Of a stretch of DNA of 64,000 nt, positions 43,798 through 52,720 are shown one piece after another. Every line of letters begins with the position of its first letter. Positions within the stretch are counted from its first letter, which is position 1. The notes under the pieces are model-generated. The model did no database searches. It saw only the letters and a program-made list of their open reading frames with translations, and was not told where the DNA came from. The stretch is from contig NZ_AVCS01000009.1 in assembly GCF_000498495.1 (NCBI RefSeq), forward strand, positions 1 through 64,000. Reading direction: 5' to 3'. The translations under genes were made by a program, and so were the position numbers. This DNA comes from Flavobacterium enshiense DK69 (GTDB taxonomy: Bacteria; Bacteroidota; Bacteroidia; Flavobacteriales; Flavobacteriaceae).

Positions 43798-46116
43798 TTA
43801 CGGATTGAATGATAGTCCAACGCTGAAAAACACCCTTGCTTTGTTAACATCATTTATCCATGAAGTATCAAAGTGGATAGGGCCTAAAATAGACTGATAA
43901 GAAACAGAGGCTCCTGCGGACATCACAAGGCTTTCTTCGGTGTTGTTGTCCCAATTTCCTTTTGGATTGAAAATATTGTCTATATAATCATTGAAAGTAG
44001 CAAAGCCAACAGTGGCAATATTAAGATGAGGTGTTAGGTAAAATTTGCCTATAGGATTGATTTGAGCTCCAAGTTTGACTCCTGTAAACTGTGTTACATT
44101 AAGTTCATCTTCATTTAAACCTGGAAATGTAAAACGATTGCTTCCGGAAAAAGGAATAATACCACCTAAGAAGTATTTTGAAGCATACCCATAATCCGTA
44201 AAAGAGAGTTGATTGTTTTTGAGTTTGTCCTGAAAGATATAATTGGCATCAAATCCTATCATTCCATTGATTTTCTTTTTTAAAGGCACTCGTTTTTCAA
44301 ATCCGAAGCCAAGTTTTGTATAGCCATTGGTGGCGTCGGAAGCATTTGCTATGTTTGGGTCTATGAAAGTGACTGTTACATCAGTAAGTATCGAACGGTT
44401 TACATTGGCTTTTAGGATGGTTCCATTGGTGGCAAAAAATACTTTATCCATGTCATTATAAGAATAGTGCATGTTTACTTCTAAGCTGTTGAAAATATAT
44501 TTGGTAATGAAAAACACATTGGGGTTGTAGTAGGGGTCGTATTTTGGTTTTATCTTGGCGTAGTTGTAGTTTAAGCCAAAGCCAATGTAGTTTTTTAACG
44601 GATTTATATTTCTGTTAAATTCATTATTGAATTCTATGGCATCATACAACATATTATCTACCGAATTGCCATCTATAAAAACTTCCTGTTTTAAGAAGGC
44701 TGCATAAAGTTCAGATGCCCACCACCAGTCTTTCTTTTTTCCGAAATTTTTCTGGAATTGGATTCTGCCTTTTGGTTGTTCGGCAATATCGGCAGTAATG
44801 AGCAGGCGAGAGGATTGGGCAAGTACATTTCTGGCGGTATAATTGAGAATCAAACCTACTCCCCGGTAAGTGTCATAATGCACTGAGGCGTTTAGTTGGT
44901 TTTTCGGCTGTTCAAATCCATTTAAAATTATTCCTAATTTGCCTTCTTCATTTATAAAATAATTATAGGTTATTTGGTTGAAAAGATTAATGCCCATTGC
45001 TCTGTTAACGCCTGCAATTAAATCTTTAGGGGTGTATTTTGTATGCGATTTCAAATTGGTCCGGGCAATTACAAGTGGCATGTTTTCTTTGCTGATGTTT
45101 TTGTAAATAATGGTGTCAATAAGGAATACGTTAGGGGTGTTGGGCAATTGGTGGGTTCTTTGCTGATGCCCTTTTATCTTTTCTGCTAATGCTGTTAAAG
45201 CAGGTAGGTTTTTTGACGCGGCAATTTTACCATCGTTGTAGATTTCGTCACTTTTTCCAAAATCAGCGGTAGAAAAACGAAGATTAGGCAGGTGATCGAC
45301 CAAAATGTTGCAAAGTGCCCGGTTGTCGGGATTTTTAATATTGCTCGGAAATGTACTGGTTTGCATCAAAACCGTTGCGAAATTGTCCAGTTTTTCCTTG
45401 GGTTCCATTCCGCCGCCTACATCACTTCCAATTATGATGTCGGCCCCCATTTGTTTGGCAATATCTGTAGGGAAATTATTCATTACGCCTCCGTCAACCA
45501 AAACAGTATCTTCATATGGCATGGGTTTGAAAACGGCTGGCAAGGACATACTGGCTCTCATTGCAAAAGCTAAACTGCCTTTGCTTAGAACGACTTCTTT
45601 TCCCTCTACCAAATCGGTCGCCATGGCTCGAAATGGTATTGGCAGATTGTCAAAATCTTTGACATTGTAAACAGGATAGGTTAATTCGAAAAGATATTCT
45701 CTTAAGTTTTGGTCGTTTAATATGGCACCGGTACTTTTTGTTTTTCCGTCTTTAATTCCTATTCCTGCTAAATATCGTTGAAATTCCCTTTTTTCATCTA
45801 CGCTGACGTTTCTCAGGGACATGCCACCGCCCAGTATTTTATCCCAATCGATATTTTTCGTGATACTTGCGATGCTGTCTCCGGAATATCCCATGGCATA
45901 CAAACCTCCGATGATGCTTCCCATACTGTTTCCAATGATAAGATCGGGAACAATGTGTAAAGAATCGAGTTTTTGTAAAAGCGGAATATGAGCAATCCCT
46001 TTAGCTCCACCACCGCTGAGGACCAGTACGACTTTTGGTTTTTTATCTTGTGCGAAAAGATTTAACGAAATGCACAGAGAAAATAGTAGAATGAATAAGC
46101 AGAATGTTTTTTTCAA
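43798..46116 (-). CDS. Patatin-like phospholipase fused to an outer-membrane barrel
   Basis: A 772-residue PlpD-like protein. Signal peptide 1-22. The patatin domain (about 27-300) has the oxyanion SGGGAKG at 34-40, the nucleophile GNSMG with Ser64, and the Asp of VDGGVMNNFP near residue 207, so the Ser/Asp dyad is intact. A POTRA-like segment follows at about 305-370. The rest is a long beta-rich region ending in FSVGLSFNP. By analogy with PlpD, the barrel could place or secrete the lipase at the outer membrane. Likely phospholipase A activity. No immediate operon partner. Confidence 0.9.
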   Translation of the reverse strand: MKKTFCLFILLFSLCISLNLFAQDKKPKVVLVLSGGGAKGIAHIPLLQKLDSLHIVPDLIIGNSMGSIIGGLYAMGYSGDSIASITKNIDWDKILGGGMSLRNVSVDEKREFQRYLAGIGIKDGKTKSTGAILNDQNLREYLFELTYPVYNVKDFDNLPIPFRAMATDLVEGKEVVLSKGSLAFAMRASMSLPAVFKPMPYEDTVLVDGGVMNNFPTDIAKQMGADIIIGSDVGGGMEPKEKLDNFATVLMQTSTFPSNIKNPDNRALCNILVDHLPNLRFSTADFGKSDEIYNDGKIAASKNLPALTALAEKIKGHQQRTHQLPNTPNVFLIDTIIYKNISKENMPLVIARTNLKSHTKYTPKDLIAGVNRAMGINLFNQITYNYFINEEGKLGIILNGFEQPKNQLNASVHYDTYRGVGLILNYTARNVLAQSSRLLITADIAEQPKGRIQFQKNFGKKKDWWWASELYAAFLKQEVFIDGNSVDNMLYDAIEFNNEFNRNINPLKNYIGFGLNYNYAKIKPKYDPYYNPNVFFITKYIFNSLEVNMHYSYNDMDKVFFATNGTILKANVNRSILTDVTVTFIDPNIANASDATNGYTKLGFGFEKRVPLKKKINGMIGFDANYIFQDKLKNNQLSFTDYGYASKYFLGGIIPFSGSNRFTFPGLNEDELNVTQFTGVKLGAQINPIGKFYLTPHLNIATVGFATFNDYIDNIFNPKGNWDNNTEESLVMSAGASVSYQSILGPIHFDTSWINDVNKARVFFSVGLSFNP

Positions 46117-46233
46117 GTCATAGCGTATTTACGTGGATGAGAAATAGAAGCTAATTACTTGTATTAAAATTAGTTAGTTATTTTTTGATGTGCAACATTT
46201 TTTTAAGCGAAAATTTTGCCACAGTAAAAAAAC

Positions 46234-46262
46234 AAAAAACCCTCACATCACTGCGAGGGTTT
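46234..46262 (-). terminator. Terminator after ahcY
   Basis: Stem AAACCCTCGCA / TGTGAGGGTTT on the minus strand, followed by a T run (A run 46226-46239 on plus). Confidence 0.75.
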
Positions 46263-46298
46263 ATAAGCTGTTAGCTAAAAGCTGTATGCTGACAGCTA

Positions 46299-47615
46299 TT
46301 AATATCTGTAATATTCAGGTTTGAACGGCCCTTTAACATCAACACCGATGTAAGCAGCCTGCTCATCATTTAAAGTCTCTAATTCAACGCCTAATTTAGC
46401 CAAGTGTAAAGAAGCTACTTTCTCATCCAAGTGTTTCGGTAACATGTACACTTCGTTTTTGTACGCTGCTGAGTTTGTCCATAATTCGATCTGAGCCAAT
46501 GTCTGGTTCGTGAATGAGTTAGACATTACGAAAGATGGGTGGCCTGTAGCACAACCTAAGTTAACCAAACGTCCTTCAGCTAAGATAAGAATGTCTTTTC
46601 CTGCGATAGTATATTTGTCAACCTGAGGTTTGATTTCAATTTTTGAAGCACCGTGGTTTTTGTTTAACCAAGCCATGTCGATTTCGTTATCGAAGTGACC
46701 GATGTTACAAACGATGGTTTTGTCTTTCATCGCCTCGAAGTGTTTTCCGATAACGATATCTTTGTTTCCTGTAGTCGTGATGATGATATCAGCATTTCCA
46801 ACAACAGTGTCTAAACGTTTTACCTCAAAACCGTCCATAGCAGCCTGTAAAGCACAGATTGGGTCGATTTCGGTAACCGTTACAATAGAACCTGCGCCAC
46901 GGAAAGAAGCCGCAGTTCCTTTACCTACGTCACCGTATCCGCAAACAACCACTCTCTTACCAGCCAACATAACGTCAGTGGCACGACGGATAGCATCCAC
47001 AGCCGATTCTTTACATCCGTATTTGTTGTCAAATTTCGATTTAGTAACCGAATCGTTCACGTTGATTGCCGGCATGAACAACGTTCCGTTTTTCATTCTT
47101 TCGTATAAACGGTGAACTCCTGTTGTAGTTTCTTCAGATAAACCTTTGATGCCAGGGATTAATTCAGGGTAACGATCGAAAACCATGTTGGTTAAGTCAC
47201 CACCATCATCCAAGATCATGTTCAATGGTTTTCTTTCTTCACCGAAGAATAAAGTTTGCTCGATACACCAGTCAAACTCCTCTTCGTTAAGACCTTTCCA
47301 TGCGTATACCTGAATCCCGGCAGCAGCGATTGCAGCAGCAGCTTGATCCTGAGTAGAGAAAATATTACAAGACGACCAGGTAACTTCAGCACCCAAAGCG
47401 ATTAATGTTTCAATTAAAACCGCAGTTTGGATAGTCATGTGTAAACATCCTGCAATACGGGCGCCTTTTAAAGGCTGGCTTGCGCCATATTCAGCACGAA
47501 GCGCCATTAATCCTGGCATTTCAGCTTCTGCCAATTCGATTTCTTTTCTTCCCCAAGCAGCAAGATTGATATCTTTTACTTTGTAAGCAACAAATGGTAA
47601 TGTCGTTGTACTCAT
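46299..47615 (-). CDS. ahcY: Adenosylhomocysteinase
   Basis: Hydrolyses S-adenosylhomocysteine to adenosine and homocysteine in the methyl cycle. The NAD-binding [21 protein letters not shown] motif is present. The N-terminal segment [23 protein letters not shown] and the C-terminal [12 protein letters not shown] are diagnostic. At 438 residues it is of normal length. The TACCTTTA box lies 38 bases upstream. It lies divergently from the phosphopantetheinyl transferase gene. Confidence 0.96.
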   Translation of the reverse strand: MSTTTLPFVAYKVKDINLAAWGRKEIELAEAEMPGLMALRAEYGASQPLKGARIAGCLHMTIQTAVLIETLIALGAEVTWSSCNIFSTQDQAAAAIAAAGIQVYAWKGLNEEEFDWCIEQTLFFGEERKPLNMILDDGGDLTNMVFDRYPELIPGIKGLSEETTTGVHRLYERMKNGTLFMPAINVNDSVTKSKFDNKYGCKESAVDAIRRATDVMLAGKRVVVCGYGDVGKGTAASFRGAGSIVTVTEIDPICALQAAMDGFEVKRLDTVVGNADIIITTTGNKDIVIGKHFEAMKDKTIVCNIGHFDNEIDMAWLNKNHGASKIEIKPQVDKYTIAGKDILILAEGRLVNLGCATGHPSFVMSNSFTNQTLAQIELWTNSAAYKNEVYMLPKHLDEKVASLHLAKLGVELETLNDEQAAYIGVDVKGPFKPEYYRY

Positions 47616-47652
47616 CTATTTAGTATATTTGTTATATATTTTTTAAACTTAT

Positions 47653-47660
47653 TAAAGGTA
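47653..47660 (-). promoter_or_regulatory. ahcY -7-like promoter box
   Basis: Minus-strand TACCTTTA, one mismatch to TAnnTTTG, 38 bases before the ATG. Confidence 0.4.
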
Positions 47661-47755
47661 GCAAAATTAAGCATTTCCTTTATATTTCCTAAGGCATTTC
47701 GCTTATTTTGTGATTTGTTTAAGTTCTAATCTTTTGAAAAACAGTAAAATATAAT

Positions 47756-48412
47756 ATGCCGCTTTTTAAAGTTATCGATATTAATCCCACATCAAAGGTT
47801 TTTCTTTGGAAAATAACCGAAGATTTCAACGAACTTTTCCGGAATGTTGCGCTGAAAGACACCTCGTTGGCACGATTGGAAGGAATGAAATCGGAAGGGC
47901 ATCAAAAGGGTTTTTTGGCAGTTCGTATGCTGTTTCAGTATGCCGGTTATGATGATTTCGATTTGTATTATGACGATTTCGGGAAACCGCATTTAAAAGA
48001 TGGTACGCATATCTCCATATCGCATTCGTTCGACTTTGCGGCTATTGTCCTTAGTGAGTGTAATATCGGTATCGATTTGGAGCAGATAAAAGAAAAAATA
48101 GTGCGGCTTGCTCCCCGTTTTATGGATGTATCGCATCTGGAAAATTTATCGGAAACCGATACCATGAAAAAGGCAACCGTGGTTTGGGGTGTAAAAGAGG
48201 CGATTTTCAAACTTAAAAATGAAGTTGGAATCAGTTTTCAGGATCATATTTTTGAAGACCCTTTTCTGCTGTCCGATAAAAAATGCAGCGCGGAACTACA
48301 CTTTAATGATGTAGTCCGACACTACGCTATTATTTTTGAGGAAATCGATTGCGGTGACGGAGAAGAAAAAGACCAAAATTACATGTTGGTTTGTGCCGTC
48401 GAATCCGAATGA
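47756..48412 (+). CDS. 4'-phosphopantetheinyl transferase superfamily protein
   Basis: A 218-residue enzyme of the Sfp/AcpS superfamily that transfers phosphopantetheine from CoA to carrier proteins. The magnesium and CoA motifs appear as CNIGIDLEQ (near residue 103) and WGVKEAIFKL (about 142-151), and the ISISHS block (about 85-90) is present. No carrier-protein or polyketide gene is in the window, so the carrier protein served is not shown. It is transcribed divergently from ahcY, and its 3' end overlaps the convergent truncated haemoglobin gene by 34 bases. Confidence 0.85.
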   Translation: MPLFKVIDINPTSKVFLWKITEDFNELFRNVALKDTSLARLEGMKSEGHQKGFLAVRMLFQYAGYDDFDLYYDDFGKPHLKDGTHISISHSFDFAAIVLSECNIGIDLEQIKEKIVRLAPRFMDVSHLENLSETDTMKKATVVWGVKEAIFKLKNEVGISFQDHIFEDPFLLSDKKCSAELHFNDVVRHYAIIFEEIDCGDGEEKDQNYMLVCAVESE

Positions 48413-48798
48413 TTCGGTCTTCTGCTTTCATAAATATACATCATAAATACAGTTCCCATTTTTCGGGCCCGGAATTTTAAGGTTTCCACATTTCCTCCTT
48501 CAAACAACTCTTCCAGGGTTTCAAACCAAAGGTTCAGCCATAAGCCGAAAACATTCGGACTGACGCTGTGATCGAATTTCTCGTCAACCTCTACATGGGC
48601 CAAAACGGGATTCCCGTAATATTTTCGGACGCCAAAGAGATTGTTCTCCCAAAAGTCAGTCAGCTTTTCCAGATGGGCTTCCCAGTCCGTAATGGTTTCG
48701 TTGAAAAAATGACCAATTTCTTCGTTGGCCCTGATTTTTGCGTAAAAGGAGTGAAGCAGTTTCGATAAATCCTCTCTGTTCTGAATATCGCCTTTCAC
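48379..48798 (-). CDS. Group III truncated haemoglobin
   Basis: A 139-residue haem-binding protein of the trHb group III (ctb-type) family. His68 (in NPVLAHVEV) is a candidate proximal haem ligand. The FWENNLFG and GLWLNLWFETLEELF segments are typical. It binds oxygen or NO and is usually associated with NO or microaerobic stress. It is cotranscribed with the 95-residue membrane protein 2 bases upstream, behind a Crp/Fnr-type regulator and an FNR-like palindrome. Its 3' end overlaps the PPTase gene tail to tail. Confidence 0.87.
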   Translation of the reverse strand: MKGDIQNREDLSKLLHSFYAKIRANEEIGHFFNETITDWEAHLEKLTDFWENNLFGVRKYYGNPVLAHVEVDEKFDHSVSPNVFGLWLNLWFETLEELFEGGNVETLKFRARKMGTVFMMYIYESRRPNHSDSTAQTNM

Positions 48799-48800
48799 GA

Positions 48801-49088
48801 TTAAATTACAAGCGTGTTAAGGGTAATCATTACCGTGCTGGTGATTACGCTGGTCAGTATCAGATTGAAGACCAGTTTGTGTTTTTGGGTTGCTAATATT
48901 GAGCCGTTAACAAAACTGCAGACTAAAACTACCAAAGCCAGTTGGATCATTTGTGAAAAAGAAGTCCCATTCTTTAAAATGTACATGGCTGCCGCGCCGC
49001 CTAAACAACTTTGTCCGATAATGGCTAAAGTGGCATAGGCATAATACTCTTTTTGAAAGTTTTGAAATGTTTTTTGATAAAGTGTCAT
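48801..49088 (-). CDS. Small three-helix membrane protein in the haemoglobin operon
   Basis: A 95-residue protein with three predicted transmembrane segments (about 17-36, 45-65 and 72-92). I do not recognise a named family, but small membrane proteins of this type often sit beside globins and Crp/Fnr regulators in Flavobacteria from memory. It lies 2 bases upstream of the truncated haemoglobin and is the first gene behind the FNR-like site. A role in respiration or NO handling is inferred from context only. Confidence 0.72.
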   Translation of the reverse strand: MTLYQKTFQNFQKEYYAYATLAIIGQSCLGGAAAMYILKNGTSFSQMIQLALVVLVCSFVNGSILATQKHKLVFNLILTSVITSTVMITLNTLVI

Positions 49089-49107
49089 AATTTTTGTTTT
49101 TGTATGT

Positions 49108-49115
49108 CAAAAATA
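49108..49115 (-). promoter_or_regulatory. -7 promoter box of the haemoglobin operon
   Basis: Minus-strand TATTTTTG at 49115-49108; 20 bases before the ATG at 49088. The predicted transcription start is near 49103. Confidence 0.6.
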
Positions 49116-49137
49116 GGACGCCTCATGCCGTACATTT

Positions 49138-49153
49138 CATGATTTAAATCATG
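49138..49153. promoter_or_regulatory. FNR-like 16-bp perfect palindrome
   Basis: CATGATTTAAATCATG contains TGAT-N4-ATCA, the core of the FNR/Crp half-sites. Its centre (49145.5) is about 42 bases upstream of the predicted start, the position used by class II activators. It is very likely the target of the adjacent Crp/Fnr regulator. Confidence 0.65.
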
Positions 49154-49163
49154 TTGTCAAAAA

Positions 49164-49760
49164 TTATCGATACACTTTTCGGTTGATGATTTTAATTTCG
49201 TTTTTTTTCTCCAAGCCTTTAATTGTACGGATGACAGTTTCAACGCGAAGCCCTGTTAAATCGGCCATCTGCTGTCTTGTCAGGTCTATGCGATAACCGT
49301 CGGCTTCTTTTTCGATTTTAAAAAAAGTAATGGAATAATCGAAAAGTTTCAAAAGTCGGTGCTCCGGTTCCTGCGAGGAAATCTCGGCAGCCATAACCGA
49401 TTTGTAATGCAGTCGTTGCGCCAGATTTTCGATAATGGAAAGCGAAACGGAAGCATTTTCCTTTACGAGATTTAGGAATGAAGATTTCGGCAATACAAAT
49501 AATTCGCAATCGGAAACGGCAATCGCATTGGCAGGATACACCCGGTTCAGGAATAAAGGAGGTTCTCCAAAACTTTGTTTAGGGTGAAAAATACCTTGTA
49601 TGAACTCTTTGCCGTCGTCATTGAAATTGGACATTTTTACATCTCCGCTGATAATCTGAAAGTAATTGACAGGTAAATCGCCTTCGTGAAAAATAGTATC
49701 GCCTTTAGCATATTTTTTTTGCAGGGCATTGTGTGATTCCAGTAATTCTTCGGGGATCAT
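49164..49760 (-). CDS. Crp/Fnr family transcriptional regulator
   Basis: A 198-residue regulator with an N-terminal cyclic-nucleotide-binding-like beta-roll (about 15-125) and a C-terminal winged helix. The recognition region is QQMADLTGLRVETVIRTIKGLEKK (about 163-186). It lacks the N-terminal cysteine cluster of oxygen-sensing FNR, so it is not an iron-sulfur sensor. The ligand is unknown (NO, haem or a nucleotide are possible). The gene lies directly upstream of the membrane protein and truncated haemoglobin operon, which carries an FNR-type palindrome, so NO or low-oxygen control of that operon is plausible. A TATTTTTG box lies about 25 bases upstream of its own ATG. Confidence 0.86.
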   Translation of the reverse strand: MIPEELLESHNALQKKYAKGDTIFHEGDLPVNYFQIISGDVKMSNFNDDGKEFIQGIFHPKQSFGEPPLFLNRVYPANAIAVSDCELFVLPKSSFLNLVKENASVSLSIIENLAQRLHYKSVMAAEISSQEPEHRLLKLFDYSITFFKIEKEADGYRIDLTRQQMADLTGLRVETVIRTIKGLEKKNEIKIINRKVYR

Positions 49761-49859
49761 AAGGGATGGTCTAAAGATTCATTACAAAAATATAATTAAA
49801 ATTTTACAGATTTTAAAAATAAGCTACTTTTACCGTCTCATTAATGAAGAATACAACAG

Positions 49860-50582
49860 ATGCTCTATAACCAGATTTTGTCGGCGAAAAATAACAACCA
49901 AAAACTTTTGGCTGTCCTTCTCGATCCCGATAAGATTGTTTTGGATGAGCTTGCGGTTTTGGCTGATAAAATAAACAACTCGCCGGCAACCCATGTTTTT
50001 GTTGGCGGAAGCATCGTAGAAGCGAATATTATTGACGAACTGATTGTTCGCTTGAAGCATAAAATCGAATTGCCAATTTTTCTTTTTCCCGGGAATCCGT
50101 CTCAGATATCAGATAAAGCCGATGCGATTTTATTTCTGACCCTGCTTTCCGGAAGGAATCCCGATTATCTGATAGAGCATCAGGTTAATGCGGTTCCGGT
50201 TTTAAAGAAAACTAAGTTGGAAGTAATTTCAACAGGCTATATTTTAATCGAAAGCGGAACGCAAACCGCAGTAGAGCGTGTCAGTAAAACTAATCCGTTG
50301 GACAGGGAAGATCCTGATTATGCGGTTCAGACAGCGTTGGCCGGAGAGTTTATCGGAAATAAATTGGTCTATCTTGAGGCGGGAAGCGGAGCGAAAAATG
50401 CGGTTCCTTTGGAAATGATCCGCAAAGTTTCGGATAATATTCAGGTTCCGGTAATTGTCGGAGGCGGAATCCGTACAAAAAAAGCAATTGACGATGCTTA
50501 TGATTCAGGAGCGGATTTGGTGGTTATCGGTACGGCTTTCGAAAATGATCCTGATTTTTTTAATTTCAGTTCACATGCTTGA
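49860..50582 (+). CDS. Geranylgeranylglyceryl/heptaprenylglyceryl phosphate synthase family protein
   Basis: A 240-residue TIM-barrel prenyltransferase of the PcrB/GGGPS family. These enzymes join a polyprenyl diphosphate to glycerol-1-phosphate. The N-terminal substrate motif LLDPDK, the EAGSGA segment and the phosphate-binding IVGGGIRTKKAI near residue 205 are clear. In Bacteroidetes such homologues are widespread, but the in vivo lipid is not well established. It heads a plus-strand operon: PnuC begins 8 bases before its stop. A weak TACTTTTA box lies 27 bases upstream. Confidence 0.85.
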   Translation: MLYNQILSAKNNNQKLLAVLLDPDKIVLDELAVLADKINNSPATHVFVGGSIVEANIIDELIVRLKHKIELPIFLFPGNPSQISDKADAILFLTLLSGRNPDYLIEHQVNAVPVLKKTKLEVISTGYILIESGTQTAVERVSKTNPLDREDPDYAVQTALAGEFIGNKLVYLEAGSGAKNAVPLEMIRKVSDNIQVPVIVGGGIRTKKAIDDAYDSGADLVVIGTAFENDPDFFNFSSHA

Positions 50583-51192
50583 TTTTTTTCTCGATGCCTA
50601 TAAAGACGCTTCGATTACAAGGATTGTTTTAGAGTCACTGGCCTTTGTGTTCGGGATTCTGAGTGTGATCTTGGCACGAAAAGAGAGTATTCTGACTTAC
50701 CCCACCGGATTGATTGCTACAGTGATAACAACCTACTTGCTTTGGTTGGCCGGATATTTGGGTGATATGATGATCAATTTGTATTTTTCAATTATGAGTG
50801 TTTACGGCTGGTGGAACTGGGCCAGAAAAGGTGGGAATAAGGAACTTCTGGCGATAACGCGTACGGATTTTAAAGAAAAAATAATTGGAATTGCATTGTT
50901 TTTAGTGACAATTATTGTAGTTTTCGGCATCTATAATTTCTTTGATTATGAAATAAAAAAAGAGAATTATGTAGATATCCTGGCATCAGGTATTTTCTTT
51001 ACCGCAATGTGGTATATGGCCCATAAAAAGATAGAAAACTGGACGCTTTGGATTATTGGCGATATAATCGTAACGCCGATTTATGCTTACAGAGGCTTGG
51101 GGATGTTGTCGTTACAATATTTAATTTTTACGGTTTTAGCCATTTTGGCTTACAGAGAATGGAGAAAGATTTTACAACAAAGAATAGCTTAA
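50575..51192 (+). CDS. PnuC-type vitamin transporter
   Basis: A 205-residue membrane transporter of the PnuC family (nicotinamide riboside, or thiamine in the PnuT branch), with about seven transmembrane segments. The conserved WNW-type motif appears as SVYGWWNWARKGG near residue 80, and TYPTGLIATVITTYLLW is typical. The start at 50575 (MLDFFLDAYKDA) is the only one preceding the first helix without overlapping the upstream gene substantially; the ATG/TGA overlap is 8 bases. No TPP riboswitch is upstream of this operon, favouring nicotinamide riboside, but it is 2.2 kb from a TPP-riboswitch TonB gene. Substrate unresolved. Confidence 0.82.
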   Translation: MLDFFLDAYKDASITRIVLESLAFVFGILSVILARKESILTYPTGLIATVITTYLLWLAGYLGDMMINLYFSIMSVYGWWNWARKGGNKELLAITRTDFKEKIIGIALFLVTIIVVFGIYNFFDYEIKKENYVDILASGIFFTAMWYMAHKKIENWTLWIIGDIIVTPIYAYRGLGMLSLQYLIFTVLAILAYREWRKILQQRIA

Positions 51193-52718
51193 CGCAGCAG
51201 TACGGTTTTTCGGAAGCTGATTTTAAATACATAGAGCAGTACGGTATTACGATCGAAAAAATTGCCCGTGAACTTGAGATGTTCCAATCGGGAATCGCTA
51301 AGATTTCATTGGGAAAAGTGGCGACCGTTGGAGATGGTATCATGACCTTTTCCGATGAGGAAGCTTCATCTTTCAGTGAATATTTCGAAAAAGAAAGAAC
51401 AAACTATACGATTGAAAAATTTGTTCCTGCTTCGGGAGCGGCAAGCAGAATGTTTAAATTCCTGATTGAATTCATCAACGAATTTCAGTTGGGCGAAGAA
51501 ACTATCAATGCTTATGTCAACCGACGCAAGGCTAATAAGCTGTCTGTTTTTCTTGTTGGTGTAGAAAAATTTCCTTTTTATGAAATGGTCCTTGAGGAAG
51601 TGAAGAACCTTTATGCCAATTATGAGGAACTTACTCAGGACGAAAAATACTATTATTTCATAAACACACTTCTTTCTGCGGAAGGTTTTGATTTTTCCAA
51701 TAAGCCTAAAGGCGTCTTGCCTTTTCATAGAAAGGAAGGTGAAGTTACCACGCCAATTTACAAGCATCTTAAAGAGGCCATCGAATATTCGAATGTCAAT
51801 GGAAAACCTCAAATTCATCTGACGGTTTCCGAGGAACATTTGGAAGATTTCAAAACGGTTGTAAATGGTTTGGCAGATGATGTGACTGTAAACTATTCTT
51901 TTCAGCAAAAGGCAACCGATACTTTAGCTGTTGATATGGATAATAAACCTTTTCGTTTGGAAGACGGTAATTTGTTTTTCCGTCCGGGCGGACATGGCGC
52001 TTTGATTGAAAACCTGAACCAGTTGCAAACCGATATTGTTTTCATTAAAAATATTGATAACGCGGCCTTCAATCACTTTGAAGAAATTGTTTTTTATAAA
52101 AAAGTGCTTGGTGGATTGTTACTGAAACTTCAGAAAGAAATTTTTGGGCATCTCGAAGTTTTAGAGAAGTCAAATGGTAGTATTGATGAAGTTATTTCTT
52201 TTGTAACCGATAAACTCAATATTGTCCTGCCGAAGGACTTTTCAAAATATTCGCCTGAGAATCAAAAAGCCGAATTGGTTCAGTTGTTAAACCGTCCTAT
52301 CCGTGTTTGCGGAATGGTTAAAAATGAAGGTGAACCTGGTGGCGGACCTTTCTGGGTTGATGAAGACAACGGAACCGTTTCATTGCAAATCGTGGAATCT
52401 TCGCAAATTGATCTGCAGAGCGAAAGTCAAAAGAAGATATTTTCAGAATCCACACATTTTAACCCGGTGGATTTGGTGTGTGGTTTGAAGGATTACAAAG
52501 GACAAAAATTCAATTTGTCCGATTTTGTGAACCACAATGCCGGTTTCATAGTTGATAAGACCAAAAACGGCAAAGACATCAATGCCTATGAACTTCCGGG
52601 ACTTTGGAACGGAGCAATGGCGAATTGGATAACCATTTTTGTCGAAGTGCCTTTGGTGACTTTCAATCCAGTAAAAACGGTAAACGATTTGCTTAAACCT
52701 GCCCATCAGCACGAATAA
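51159..52718 (+). CDS. DUF4301 family protein
   Basis: A 519-residue cytosolic protein of the DUF4301 family, which is abundant in Bacteroidetes and of unknown function. The GAASRMFKF, GGGPFWVDEDNGTVSLQIVE and RPGGHGALIENLNQLQTDIVFIKNID segments are typical and look nucleotidyltransferase-like (a signature seen in sugar-nucleotide pyrophosphorylases), though this is a weak impression. The start at 51159 overlaps PnuC by 34 bases. It follows PnuC and GGGPS in one transcript and precedes ArfB after 2 bases. Confidence 0.83.
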   Translation: MEKDFTTKNSLTQQYGFSEADFKYIEQYGITIEKIARELEMFQSGIAKISLGKVATVGDGIMTFSDEEASSFSEYFEKERTNYTIEKFVPASGAASRMFKFLIEFINEFQLGEETINAYVNRRKANKLSVFLVGVEKFPFYEMVLEEVKNLYANYEELTQDEKYYYFINTLLSAEGFDFSNKPKGVLPFHRKEGEVTTPIYKHLKEAIEYSNVNGKPQIHLTVSEEHLEDFKTVVNGLADDVTVNYSFQQKATDTLAVDMDNKPFRLEDGNLFFRPGGHGALIENLNQLQTDIVFIKNIDNAAFNHFEEIVFYKKVLGGLLLKLQKEIFGHLEVLEKSNGSIDEVISFVTDKLNIVLPKDFSKYSPENQKAELVQLLNRPIRVCGMVKNEGEPGGGPFWVDEDNGTVSLQIVESSQIDLQSESQKKIFSESTHFNPVDLVCGLKDYKGQKFNLSDFVNHNAGFIVDKTKNGKDINAYELPGLWNGAMANWITIFVEVPLVTFNPVKTVNDLLKPAHQHE

Positions 52719-52720
52719 TT

